A stretch of DNA of 64,000 nucleotides, taken from NCBI GenBank assembly GCA_964247055.1, contig OZ176057.1, positions 3,658,001 to 3,722,000 of the forward strand, read 5' to 3'. This DNA is from Paragordius varius. Its lineage: Eukaryota > Nematomorpha. The notes below the pieces were generated by a model. That model searched no databases. It worked only from the letters and a program-made list of their open reading frames with translations, and was not told the DNA's origin. The position numbers were made by a program, and so were the translations under genes. Shown piece after piece: positions 22,879-34,200 of the stretch (positions within the stretch are counted from its first letter, which is position 1; each line of letters starts with the position of its first letter).

Positions 22879-25800
22879 GCAGAGTTAAACATAATTTTTT
22901 TTTATTTTTATATGATAGGTGATGAAGGAGATAATTTTTACATTATTGATTCCGGTGAAGTTGAGGTATATACTAAATAAATTACGGTTGTTTTTTTTTT
23001 CAAGAAAATTATTTTAATTCAATCATTTTTTGACTTATGCTTGCTAAAATTTTGTGTAAAAAAATTCATATTTTTTTGTGTTGACTTTTCCGTATATATA
23101 ATTATTGCTTAAACACTTGTATATCAAATTTATTATTGAAATCGGAAATGACTTTGCATGCATAAATAGTGAATTTTTTAAAATTTGAATAAATATTAAA
23201 GCATTAGAATTGAAATAAGATTTACAGTAAAAACTGATATTATACGGACGAAATGTAAAAATATAAAGACTTATATTTATTTTTTATAAAGACTTATATT
23301 TATTTTCTAAAAGACAACCATACTTTTTACATCTAGATATATATCAATATAACTCATTGCTTTAAATAGCAAAGTTTGAAATAGAGATGTATATTCCTTA
23401 ACACAATCAATTTTGTATTTTACAATTGTAACTAAGTAGCTTATATAAAAAACATTAAGGTTTTAAAGAGTATGGGGTTGTCTTTTAGAAAAAAATACTT
23501 GTCTTGATATTTTTACCGTAATATAAATATAAACTGTTTAAGCCTTTTTTTAAAAAATCCTTTTTTTCTTGATTTCACCTAAAAAATATTTTTGTCCATT
23601 TTATAGGTTTATGTCAATGGTCAATACATTTATACGTTGAATGAGGGCGGTTCTTTTGGGGAATTAGCTTTGATATATGGGACACCGCGGGCCGCCACAA
23701 TCAAAGCCAAAACTGATCTTAAACTGTGGGGCATTGACCGTGATAGTTATCGTCGAATTTTGATGGTAGAATAATAATTATTATATATCATTTATACTTT
23801 ATATAGGGCACACATTTCAAGTTTATAAAGGTAAAACTGGTTTTTTTGAAAAGTTGTTAAGTTTTACATCAATTGATCAAAACGGAATTGAGATTATGGG
23901 TCATTGACCGTGATAGTTATCGTCGAATTTTGATGGTAGAATAATAAATTATATATCATTTTTATTTTATATAGGGCATACATTTCAAGTTTATAGGGCG
24001 TTTTTTAAGCTTTTTTATTTTGTGGGAAATGGAAGTTTTACTGCTAATTATTTAATTAATTACCAAAAATTACTTTAAATTTTAAGGTATTGATTCAGAT
24101 GGTTATCGACGGATTTTGATGGCCTTTAATTTTCAGGGATGATTTTATAATTGCCAATTTTTATAGTATAGTGGTAAATATAGACATAAAGTATAAATTA
24201 TAAGATATTGTTTTTTTAAGGACAATCATATTTTTGAAATTTTTATTTATATGATTAAGCCTATCGTTCGGCTTGGGTTACGAAAAAGGAAACATAGAAA
24301 TGTAAATTGGGGTAACACACATAATCAATTATATTGTAAATATTAAAATTATACTATACAAAATGTAAAATCTAAAAGACAAATATATTTTTTTCAAGTC
24401 CTAACTTTTTAAGATTTTATTTTCCTGCCTTATTTGGAAGAAGTTTAAATTTTGTTCCCATCATATCGACTTTTTTTTGTTTTTTTTAAATTATTTTGTA
24501 GAATTCAACGCTACGCAATGTTTAAATTGGAATAAAAATATAATAAGATTAATAAATGATTATCACCAATATGAATACCCAAATGAAAAAAATGATTAGC
24601 ACATGGTTAAAAAGATATGTTAAATTTATAAGTACATATAACAGAAAGCATTTATCAAAGGTGGTCCTGTATGGTGTATTTAATAAATATTTTTTAACCA
24701 AAAGCATTTTTTTTCGTGATAATCAATTCTTAAAATTTTATTATGTATCTCAATCTTTTACAGTCAGGGTATCCTTTGTATTATCAAAAATTTATTTATT
24801 TTTCGTTAAATGGGTATAAATATTTGGTAAAGAATGGAAAAAACAAGAGCTCTATGGTAATTATTACACTTGTTTGATGAACATAATATTGACCATAAAG
24901 CTCTTGTTTTTTCCATTCTTTAACAAATATTTAACCCGTCATTTAACGAAAGGAAATGAATTTTATTAAATAAAGGATACTTGACTGTTCTTTTTGACTT
25001 AAATATTTAGTATAAAATATTTTATATATAGTTTAAACTTCATAAAAGATTTTTGGATAATTTTTTTTTAAATTTATTTTGTCACTTTCATTTTCATTTG
25101 TTGTTTACTTTTTATCATGGTTTTATAGGGTTCAACGCTCCGTAAACGCAAAATGTACAAAGAATTTTTGGGTAAAGTTAGTATCCTTGAAAACTTGGAT
25201 GAATGGGAAAAATTAACGATTGCAGACGCTCTTTCACCCGCAAATTTTTCAGCGGGTCAAACTATCGTTAACCAAGGGGACCGGGGCGAAGAGTTTTTCA
25301 TTATTCTTGAGGTTTTACCAAATGTTTTTTTACCTTTGGTTTGGTTTATTGGATTAAAGATGTTTTTGATCACGTGCTTGGCAATTAACATTCCATTACT
25401 TTTTGGGGTAGTTTTATACTATCCCTGAGCGATTTGAAATTTATTTAGCTTAAAAAGTATTTAAGGTTCAAGCCAAATATTAAAATATGCAGCCTTTAAG
25501 GCGCATACAAAATATTTTTTCTCACAAAATGGAAAATTGTTAAAAAATCGTCATTTCAAACTTATTTCCGACATTTTTTCTTATATTATTTTAAATCACT
25601 AATGCAACAGGCAAATAAACGTATATTATGGTAAGAATATGTAAACAATTAATTTTAAGATGTTTTCAGGCTACATTTTACCAGCAAAAACTTGATATAT
25701 TTGATTATAATATCAGCTGTTTGTTTCAATTGTGTTTTGGAGCTGTCCCATTTTTAATCCCTTGAAGTCACAAAACCAAAAAAATATAAGTTTTTTAATA

Positions 25801-26947
25801 TACATGAGAATAAGGTTTGATAATTGAATTTTAATTAAAATAATTTTCAAAAAACTGTAGTTTATTTACAAAATTGAACTTTGGGGCATAATACTATTCC
25901 AAAAAAGTTAAATTAGAACAAAAAAATGAAAAGGTAATAAAGTGTTAAATATGTTTTTTGGTGTTTTTGAGTATTTTACATTTATAATTATTTTTGTCAC
26001 ATGTGTATATCAGAGAAGGCGAATAATTATTTATAACCTGTGGTGGCCTTTATATGGTTTTGTGAGAGTTAGCTTGACAAAAAGTTTTTATTTTTAGGTT
26101 TTGAGAATTGTTACATTTTGGGTTCATGTCTGATATTAAATAATTTCCCAAAACTCAAAATAAAAATGCGATTTTCATAATCCATAAATAAAACTAGGAA
26201 TATTATATTATGTTATTGTATTATTACATATTTTTGAGCTCATTTTTTTCGCAAAAAATTATAATACCACACATCACAATAATGATCTTTCATCTAAAAA
26301 TTGCTAATATAAATCTAACGTTATGTTATAGTGGTTTTATCTACAAAACTATAAAGATTTTACTATATTTTAAAGTAAACATTTCTAATTTTTTATAACG
26401 AATTTCTTTGAAAAAAAAGTTTTTAATTGGAGGGCAGATGGGTTTTTTTATTAAAAAATCTAACGATGTTTTTAACTTATTAGGGAAAAGCTTCAGTTTT
26501 ACAAAAGAAAGATGATGGTGAGACTGTGGAAGTAGGCGAATTGGGACCTTCCGATTATTTTGGTGCAAATTTTTATATTTCTTTTAACTTTTTACTTATT
26601 TTCACAAATGCGTTTTTAAAATTTAAAGTATTTTTTTTGTTTTGATAATGTTAATAAACATTTTTTTTGACTTGGGTTATTTGTAAATAACAATTTTTTG
26701 TTGCTATTTACTAATCTAACTATAATATAACTCTAAAATTAATACCATTTATATTTTTTCTTATCCTTCCTTAGGTGAAATAGCTTTATTGCTGGATAGA
26801 CCACGTGCGGCGACCGTTATTGCAAAAACTGATCTGAAATGCGTTAAACTCGATCGGGCCAAATTTGAGAGAGTTTTGGGCCCATGTTCCGAAATATTGA
26901 AACGAAACATTAACAAATACAATAGTTTTGTATCGCTTTCCGTTTAG
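17906..26947 (+). CDS. PRKAR1A: cAMP-dependent protein kinase type I regulatory subunit
   Basis: This subunit holds the PKA catalytic subunit inactive until cAMP binds. Nine exons: 17906-18064, 18812-19018, 21068-21159, 22229-22290, 22919-22965, 23607-23765, 25129-25311, 26484-26562 and 26775-26947, with stop TAG. All borders are GT/AG and all phases match, giving 386 residues (animal RI subunits are about 380). Residues 1-53 are the dimerisation/docking helices ([19 protein letters not shown]). A pseudosubstrate inhibitor site [15 protein letters not shown] starts at R102; Ala in the phospho-acceptor position makes it type I rather than type II. Cyclic-nucleotide site A has [15 protein letters not shown] (E208, R217) and site B has [15 protein letters not shown] (E331, R340), so both phosphate-binding cassettes are intact. 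The linker (residues 54-98) is Asn/Thr-rich and poorly conserved. The introns are full of MITEs, and introns 2 and 6 carry decayed copies of neighbouring exon edges. Identification is secure; a, b or invertebrate paralogue naming is not implied. Confidence 0.97.
19020..20060 (+). repeat. Tandem AAAGTTTT-rich repeats with exon-derived fragments in PKA-R intron 2
   Basis: Loose units of about 100-200 bp repeat AAAAGTTTTGAAAGTTT, GAGTTATCTTTTTTGGAATG and TTTTTGATATTATACTTG. Three units end in copies of the exon 2 3' edge: 19161-19198, 19292-19338 (still reading [14 protein letters not shown] and followed by GGTAATA) and 19600-19628 (soon hits a stop). Confidence 0.8.
20164..20385. mobile_element. 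A-family MITE, right end lost
   Basis: The left end TACAGTAAAAAATTGAAATT is intact and the middle has TATTGGTAACACAATCAATT. The right arm fades after AAAAAGTATAGTC. PKA-R intron 2. Confidence 0.75.
21191..21387. mobile_element. C-family MITE in PKA-R intron 3
   Basis: TACAGTATGCATTTTAATG to ATGCATACTGTA, with long complementary arms. It lies directly next to the B element that follows. Confidence 0.88.
21390..21677. mobile_element. B-family MITE in PKA-R intron 3
   Basis: TATACCATTTACAATTCAAA to AACTGTAAATGTTATATA; both arms carry the CACCCTTGAACAATTCAAAT unit or its complement. Confidence 0.87.
22490..22764. mobile_element. B-family MITE in PKA-R intron 4
   Basis: TATGCCATTTACAATTCAAAA to CGTAAATGGTATA. 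Together with the intron 3 copy it flanks the 62 bp exon 4. Confidence 0.82.
22839..22875. repeat. (TA)n microsatellite
   Basis: About 37 bp of pure TA in PKA-R intron 4, some 44 bp before the exon 5 acceptor. Confidence 0.9.
23223..23520. mobile_element. A-family MITE in PKA-R intron 5, right end lost
   Basis: TACAGTAAAAACTGATATTA on the left. The right arm stops at GATATTTTTACCGTA. An internal GACTTATATTTATTTT segment is duplicated. Confidence 0.8.
23880..24125 (+). repeat. Decayed copies of PKA-R exon 6 3' edge in intron 6
   Basis: 23895-23943 repeats the last 40 bp of exon 6 and its donor almost exactly (CATTGACCGTGATAGTTATC), and the following intron sequence (TTTATATAGGGCA) is repeated too. 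A third, weaker copy lies at 24089-24123 (GGTATTGATTCAGATGGTTA). Confidence 0.85.
24761..24987. mobile_element. Single-copy hairpin MITE (PKA-R intron 6)
   Basis: Inverted ends CAGTCAGGGTATCCTTT and AAAGGATACTTGACTG, with arms of about 90 bp that include AAAGAATGGAAAAAACAAGA and its complement. No second copy in the window. The left flank is TA. Confidence 0.8.
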
Positions 26948-27185
26948 TTTTGCTCTCCATCTTTCTTTTTGTCTGTCTTTTTCTATTTTTTTGCATTTTA
27001 TGTGCAAAGCTAAAGTTGGTCAGAAAATGTTATATTAAAAAGTTGTATATGTATAACTCTTTGTTTTAAATAACCCTTGTTTTTAACTAATCAATACCTT
27101 TATATATGAAAAATTCATGGTTTACAACTATAATATTATACTGATTGATTTTAAAAATTCTGTCGTATATGTCAAACAACATAAC

Positions 27186-27188
<3 letters not shown>

Positions 27189-27219
<31 letters not shown>
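27189..27219. repeat. (TA)n microsatellite
   Basis: About 31 bp of TA downstream of PKA-R. Confidence 0.9.
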
Positions 27220-27221
<2 letters not shown>

Positions 27222-27621
27222 ATGTGTTTATGAGAGAAGAATTTTAATATATTTTTACCACACAATTATAACGTAAAGTTTTATTAAAACCTTTTTTGCT
27301 TAAAACTACTATATATGTATATATATATATATATATATGCCGGTTTTTTATCTTAACGTTGCAAATATGAAATTTAGTCGTTCCATTTATTAATCATATA
27401 TATATTTAAAGATATTTTGGGGTTTTTGCTTAATAATTTTTTTCTATCACCTATATATAAATATACATAGATTATGTGTAAATTTTGTCATAGCCATACA
27501 TACATATATACATACGTTGTATTATTATTTATGTAAAACAATTTTTATGAATAAAATAATACTTATAATAAATCATCATTAAATTATGCTTTTTTTGTTA
27601 TATATAAAATATGATCGATCT

Positions 27622-27906
27622 AACAGTAAAAATTGAAATTATACGGACAAAACATAAAGACAAATATTTTTTTCTAAAAGACAACCATAGTTTTTAAATC
27701 TTGATTAATTTAAAATTTAACTCATTGTATTAAATTTCAAAGTATAAAATAGAGATGTATATTGGTAATATAACCAATTATATTTTAGGTTTGTTATTAA
27801 ATATTTTACTAGTATTAATTTAGGTTTGAAAAATTATGGTTGTCTTTTAGAAAAAAATATTTGTTTTTATATTTTTATGTTTATTTCGTATTTAATATTT
27901 ACTGTA
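27622..27906. mobile_element. A-family MITE
   Basis: CAGTAAAAATTGAAATTATA to AATATTTACTGTA, with complementary arms and AAGACAACCATAGTTTTT. Confidence 0.85.
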
Positions 27907-28561
27907 TAAACTTTTGGAAAGGAGGATTTAAACAACCCAAAATAAAAAAATTTAGGCATTATTTTCATATGAAATTTACTATAGCAAATACATTTTTTTA
28001 AAAAAAGTTTATTGCACGCATCTGAAGTATAATACGATTCCTAAACTAATATGATACTATAAACATACGCTAAATTAATCATTATATTCTTGTAAATAGT
28101 TTTACAATAGAAATATAAGTAAATTTTTTCATAAAAATAATATAAAATTATTTGCTCTATTTTTCGATTTGGTGCAAAATATCTAAAAAAATCTTAGTTA
28201 AGGCTATTTTTTAATTTTGGAATCTTTGTATACCATTTGCATTTCAAGCCTGTCTCTGAACATTAAAGTTAAGCTTAAACGCATATTATCTATTTTATTG
28301 TTGTTTTCTTCAATAAATATTTATTCATTTAAAATTAAAATATTTTTTATTTAAAAACCAATTTTTAGTTTCCAAACTATTTTAGTTTTTGTTGACGAAA
28401 AATTGGAATAAGTAATCCAGTAAACCATATTACATGTAAAATCTTATTAAAATTAATTTAAGAACTTAATAAAGACATACAGTTTCTGAATGATCAAAAG
28501 TCGATTTTGATATAAAATTTGTGTTGAATTAAGAATATATGTGAGAATAATATATTAATGA

Positions 28562-28782
28562 TACAGGTTTCATTGGTAAAAGTTAAAGACAAATATTTTT
28601 TCCAAAAAACAACCATACTTTTATGAACCTTAATTTTTCACATATATTTTATATAATTACATTAAAAAAAAATATAATTGATTGTGTATACTTATCAATT
28701 TTATAGTTTGCAAAAAAAGTATGGTTGTAAAAAAACATTTGTCTTTATATTTTTAGTGTCCTATAATATAAGTTTTACTGTA
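28562..28782. mobile_element. A-family MITE, short left arm
   Basis: The left arm lacks the ATACGGACAAAACG block (GGTAAAAGTTAAAGACAAAT instead). The right arm ends AAGTTTTACTGTA. Confidence 0.75.
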
Positions 28783-29170
28783 TATTAATACATAATTTAC
28801 CGGCGGCTAAGCGTTTTTTATTTACAAGATGCCAAAAACATAAGTTAAACCTTATATCCGAAAAAAGGCGATTTTTTGATATTTTTACCAAATTAATAGT
28901 CAAAAAAATATTTTTATAACATCCCTTCAAATCATAAAGTGATAATTAATATTCATTGGACTGGCGTTTAGTTTTTTCGATTTGCAATTTTCTTAAATAC
29001 GTTGCAAAAAGTTCATTTTTTGACAAAATAGTATTCTGTAGAAATTTAACTACAACTCAAAGGGCCTTTTAAATCGTAAATGGGGTGATCATCAGCATAT
29101 AACTTTCTTGGGCTTTTTATTTTAGCTCATAATGATAGGTGTTAAATATATTACCGACTATTTTAGCCAA

Positions 29171-29478
29171 AATACCATTTACAGTTCAAATTCACCCTTG
29201 AACAATTCAAATCCACCCTAAAAATAAATTCTGAAATTTCGGTCTAATATAACTCATCATTAAAATTAAATATATTTTTATGGCAAAGTTTATTATTTTT
29301 TCAGTATTATTTTGACAAACAAACTTTCTTTTTTTATAAATATAAAAATATAGGTAATATATAATCATAAAAAACACAATTATTTTAGGGTTAATTTGAA
29401 TTGTTCGAAGGTAAATTTGAATTGTTCAAGGATGAATTTGAATTGTTTAAGGGTGAATTTGAACTGTAAATGGTATAT
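29171..29478. mobile_element. B-family MITE, near consensus
   Basis: ATACCATTTACAGTTCAAATTC to GAACTGTAAATGGTATATA. The right arm carries an extra GTTCAAGGATGAATTTGAATT unit. Confidence 0.9.
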
Positions 29479-29694
29479 AATAATATTTTTTACATTAAGC
29501 AGAAATCGAAAAATCGCATTGGTAAATACTTCTTCTTAATATGTGTAAACCCTTAGTAAAAAACCACTTTCCCAAATTACAATTTACTTATTATTTATAC
29601 ACACATTTTTGCATAATATCATATATACATAGACAAATCATATGGAAAAAAAGATGAAAGTACAAATGTGAATGGATATATCATCAAAAATTTC

Positions 29695-31225
29695 CTACAA
29701 AAATTTCAAATTGTTTCGATTAACGCTAGTATTGCCTCCAAAAGGAGCTGCTGATAATCCGCCGCTAAACACATTTGATTGTGAAGTTGAAACATTTTGT
29801 CTTTTACCCAAACCAATCAGGTTTGTGAGAATGTCTAATGGTTTAGTTGAAGCTATGCTAGTGGGTTGTTCATTATTACCCAAAAGTACAATGTTATTTG
29901 TATTGCTAGGACGCGGTAATGATAATAAAGATGATTGAGTACTTATCACAGGATTTTTAGTTGCAAAAGTGTTGTTAATTTCATAATTAAAGGATGATAA
30001 TCTCTTTTCCACAGTATCATTGTTGTGTATGGTTGCACCATTGTAAGGCAAATAATGATTATCTTGGCGTCTTGGTAGGGCCGGTGTCGCATTTATATCG
30101 CTTGGTTTATATGTCGTTTTCATGGGTGGCACTGAATATGGGGAAAATATGTTACCTATTATCTCATCATTTGTGTCTGATGATACCTCCGCCGGATTAG
30201 TAAGGAGAGGAAAAGCCGGAGGTGGCCGAACTAAAAATTCGCTTTTGTTCGCTGATGGGAATGGCGGTTTCATCGCTCCTCTATCAAGTTGATTTGATAA
30301 GGGTGTATGATATATTGTTGGTGGAGCTGAAGTACTCACACCAATATTCATTTGTGGTAACTCTTTATAATCGAGCAAAGGACCCCGTTTTTTACCAGGA
30401 AATGTTGCTAGAGTGTTAGTGTCATCTTTTTGTTCTAACCAATTTTTTGAGCTGCTAACAATCGAAATGACATTTTCATCTCCAATGTCCTTATTTTTCT
30501 CAACATTATCAAAATCAAGTGTAGATTGAGATATAATATTATTAGTGATAGGGGGCATTTTATCAATCAACTGTTCTTGTTTGGGGGCTAAAAACATGTG
30601 TTTTTGTGAATCCGGCGATAACATGGCCGTGAAAAGAGGTGGAGGGGGTGGAGGTGGCGCCATTAACAAAAACTCAGCTGGGTTCGGATCAGCTGGCGGA
30701 AGGGGCTTTTCCTCATCGTGTGGTGCTATGAATGAATGAGAAATAAAGTAAAAATATAGCTTATTTCTACAACAAAACAAAGTAAAATGTAAAAGATAAA
30801 TGTATCGTTTTTAATGAAAACCATGTTTTATGGACCTTGATTTTTTAATACTTTATTCGTTTTAGGTTGGGCGAAAAAAAGATATAAATATGTAAATAAT
30901 AATAATTTTAGTTTTGATAATTGTTTATTTCTATGCAAAATAGGAATAGAGATGTAATTTGGAACCATCACATAACTATAAAGATTAAATACAAAAATGT
31001 GGATTACTAAATACTTTTCTTTATAAAAAAATATATATTAGTATTTTAGTTTCAATTTTTGTCTTTAAGTATGAGATAAAATAAACTTAAAATATAAATA
31101 TAATTACATGCTTTTCCAGTTATAACCCTATTATGTGTTGGTGCAGCATTGTATTCATATTCATCCTCCAGGTTTACAATGTCCATGTCAGCTGTTGTTA
31201 GTTCTTAAATCACATAAAATACGAA

Positions 31226-31282
<57 letters not shown>

Positions 31283-34200
31283 ATTTACAATTCAAATTAA
31301 CCCTAAAAAAATATTATGTAAATTCGAAATAATATAACTCCATATTACTATAAAATATATCTTTATGGATAGTTTATTATTTTTTCAATATTATTTTAAT
31401 TTAAAACACTTTTTATTTTTTATAAATATAGGTAATTATTAATCTAAATAAACATATATTTTGTTGAAGGGTAAATTTGAATTGTTCAAAGATGAATGTT
31501 TGTTTTTAAGGGTGAAATTGAATTGTAAATATATATTTAAAAAGGTTAGTGCACTCTTAGCTTCATAATACAAAATTACTTGGAGTTTATTTTTTATAAA
31601 AATGGTTAATACATTTTGGTGTCATAATGAACGAAGTATAAAGTAGGTACAATAAAAATTTAATCAATCTTTCAAAAAACGTTTAATATTAAATATTTTC
31701 AAAAAAACTGATTATAAATCAATCAAAATCAAAAATATAAAAGAATTAAATGTTCGAAAAATAAAAAAAATATATATACCATTTACAATTCAAATTCACT
31801 CTTAAACGATTCACACCCTTGAACAATCCAAATTCAGCCTTAAATAAATTATGTGTTTGTTTAAGATTAAAAATTACCTATATTTTTATATATTTTTGGA
31901 AATTGAAATTTTGTTTAAATTAAAATTATACTGTAAAATAAATAAACTATGCCATAAAGATTTATTTCATATTAATAATGAGTTATATTAGCTCAAAAAC
32001 ACATAATTTATATTTAGGGTAAATTAGACTAGTTCAAGGGTGAATTTGAACTGTAAATGGTATATTATAGCTCAAAAACACATAATTTACATTTAGGGTA
32101 AATTAGACTAGTTCAAGGGTGAATTCTGTTAATGGTATATTAGCTCAAAAACACGTAATTTATATTTAGGGTAAATTTAAATTGTTCAAAGGTGAATTTG
32201 AACTTTAAATGGTATATTAGCCCGAATGCACATATTAGACTAGTTCAAGGGTGATTTAGACTAGTTCAAGGGTGAATTTGAATTGTAAATGGTATAATAA
32301 AAGGGGGGGGGAATGGGAAACCTGTATTTGGTACTAAAGATTTCCTTAAATCTACATCTCCAAATGCGTAATTATTGGTTGTTAGGAGTGATGTTTCAAA
32401 TTCATTGATAGCTAAGCCTGGTATATCGACTTCTAATATAGTATAAAATATAAAAAACGTTGAAATTAATATATAAAATTAAGGTTTTTTTTCTCAATTT
32501 TAGAGTAATTCACAATTACGTAAAAAATTATAAATATTTTTTTTTTCAAATTAATATATTTTTCTAAAAAAAATTCTTTAATATTTCTTATTACTTGTTT
32601 ACTTACAAATCTGAATTTTTAAATAAAATATACGCAAATATATTTTATTTAAAACCTTATGAAAATACACATGACTGGAAAAAATACGCATTTTTTAAAC
32701 ATTAAATTCATTTTATCTAATCATTAGGTGGTTAAAAAAACATTTTTTTGTAAATGATCATTAAAATTACAAAAAATAAAAATTATAATTATACAAGGGC
32801 AAACGTCATAACTAAATTTTAAAACCTATATATTTTATAAATAAATATATTTAAGAGTATATTAACCATTCACATGTTCCCTATTTTGCAACTCGAAAGG
32901 ACGAATTCAAAAAAGTATGGGCTATGCTTTTTATATTTATTCTTTATTTCGTTATTCAGTTTTTGAATTGGAATTTTGATTGTAACGTAACTCACATAAA
33001 AAGAGGGCAAAAACGGTGAAATATCAAATTTCATATACGGTTATTAATCAATATTGACTTTAAGATTTTTTTAGGATAGTAAGAAAAATAAATATGCATA
33101 ATTTAATAAAATGACTGTTGAACAGGTGTGGCTAACAAGTGGAAAATTTAAATATTCATAAATTAAAAAATATGTGCTCATCGTAACAAAATTGATATTT
33201 CCTAAACAATTTTTCTACACAAATCTATATCTAATTGGCAATAACTAGAAAAAATTGCAGATTGTGTTTGAATTTTCCAGTTTTAAGTTTGGAATCTAAT
33301 ATACTCCTTATGAATGCCAATATAAGGTATGAATTATAACTCAATTTCTAATAAATTATATTTTATTTTTTATTATTAACTATTTCATTGCCCGACTAGT
33401 TTTTTGAATTCAAAATGCGGCCTGCGAAGTCATTTGTGTTGAACACTCGTGTTCTATAACCCTTTAAGCACTTTTTAGAAACTAAGATATCACTAAATGT
33501 TTAAATCTTTACTCAGTTAAAAACAAAAAAAATTAAAGTTTTAATTTATTAAATAAATCTTTTTACATACTTTTAACAAAGCAAAAGAAACCAAAAATTT
33601 ATTGATTAAACACCTTTTACCTATATGAACAAAAAAACTAAAAATTTGGTCAAATTAATTATACCTTTATAAGAGGTTCGCATATCAAAATCAACGTTAT
33701 CAATCGCCCCTTTCCCGGGTAACTGGAAGGATTGAGTATTATTTTTATTTGTGATTCCTGTCAAACGCATATCCGTGTCATCTAACATTAAGTTATTAAA
33801 CAATTTTTAAAAACATATAAAATAAAAAAACAGCATAGCAAAATATATATAATTAGCTCTACTCTAACTAAGACATAATTTTTTAGTAATTTTTTACAAA
33901 TCTTTCCCAGAAACAAAAAAACTTAGTAATTAAGGGGGAGTCACACTAAAAATGTACAAAAACATAAATTTGATCAGCTTTCGATTTCGAAATATATATA
34001 TATATAGAAAAGTTGTTTATTAAAAATACTAAACAAATTTATAAAAATGATTCTTTTTTTAAAACCATTTCCTGTTTTTAGAACTGTGGTATGGCACAAC
34101 TAAAAAACATAAACACTTAACATTCTCATACATATACCATTTACAATTCAAATTCACCCTCGAACAATTTAAAATTCACCCTTAAACAATTCCGAATTCA

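Larger units (their letters stand above)
26948..29694. other. Intergenic region between convergent PKA-R and RPRD2-like genes
   Basis: It must contain both 3' untranslated regions and poly(A) sites. Two A-family MITEs, one B-family MITE and several TA tracts (27189-27219, 27317-27336) are seen; otherwise AT-rich. Confidence 0.6.

Noticed and set aside
24556-24819. 87-codon plus-strand ORF
   Set aside because: It lies in PKA-R intron 6 and runs into the left arm of the hairpin MITE; composition is that of AT-rich intron.
29672-30739. Plus-strand ORFs including a Gly-run
   Set aside because: Antisense of the proline-rich RPRD2 last exon.
31135-31332. ORF with an Ile-Tyr repeat
   Set aside because: Produced by the (TA)n tract at 31231-31280, opposite an RPRD2 exon.
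32066-32297. CRISPR-like spaced repeats
   Set aside because: Repeat units are diverged MITE ends of unequal length with no spacers or cas genes, in an animal genome.
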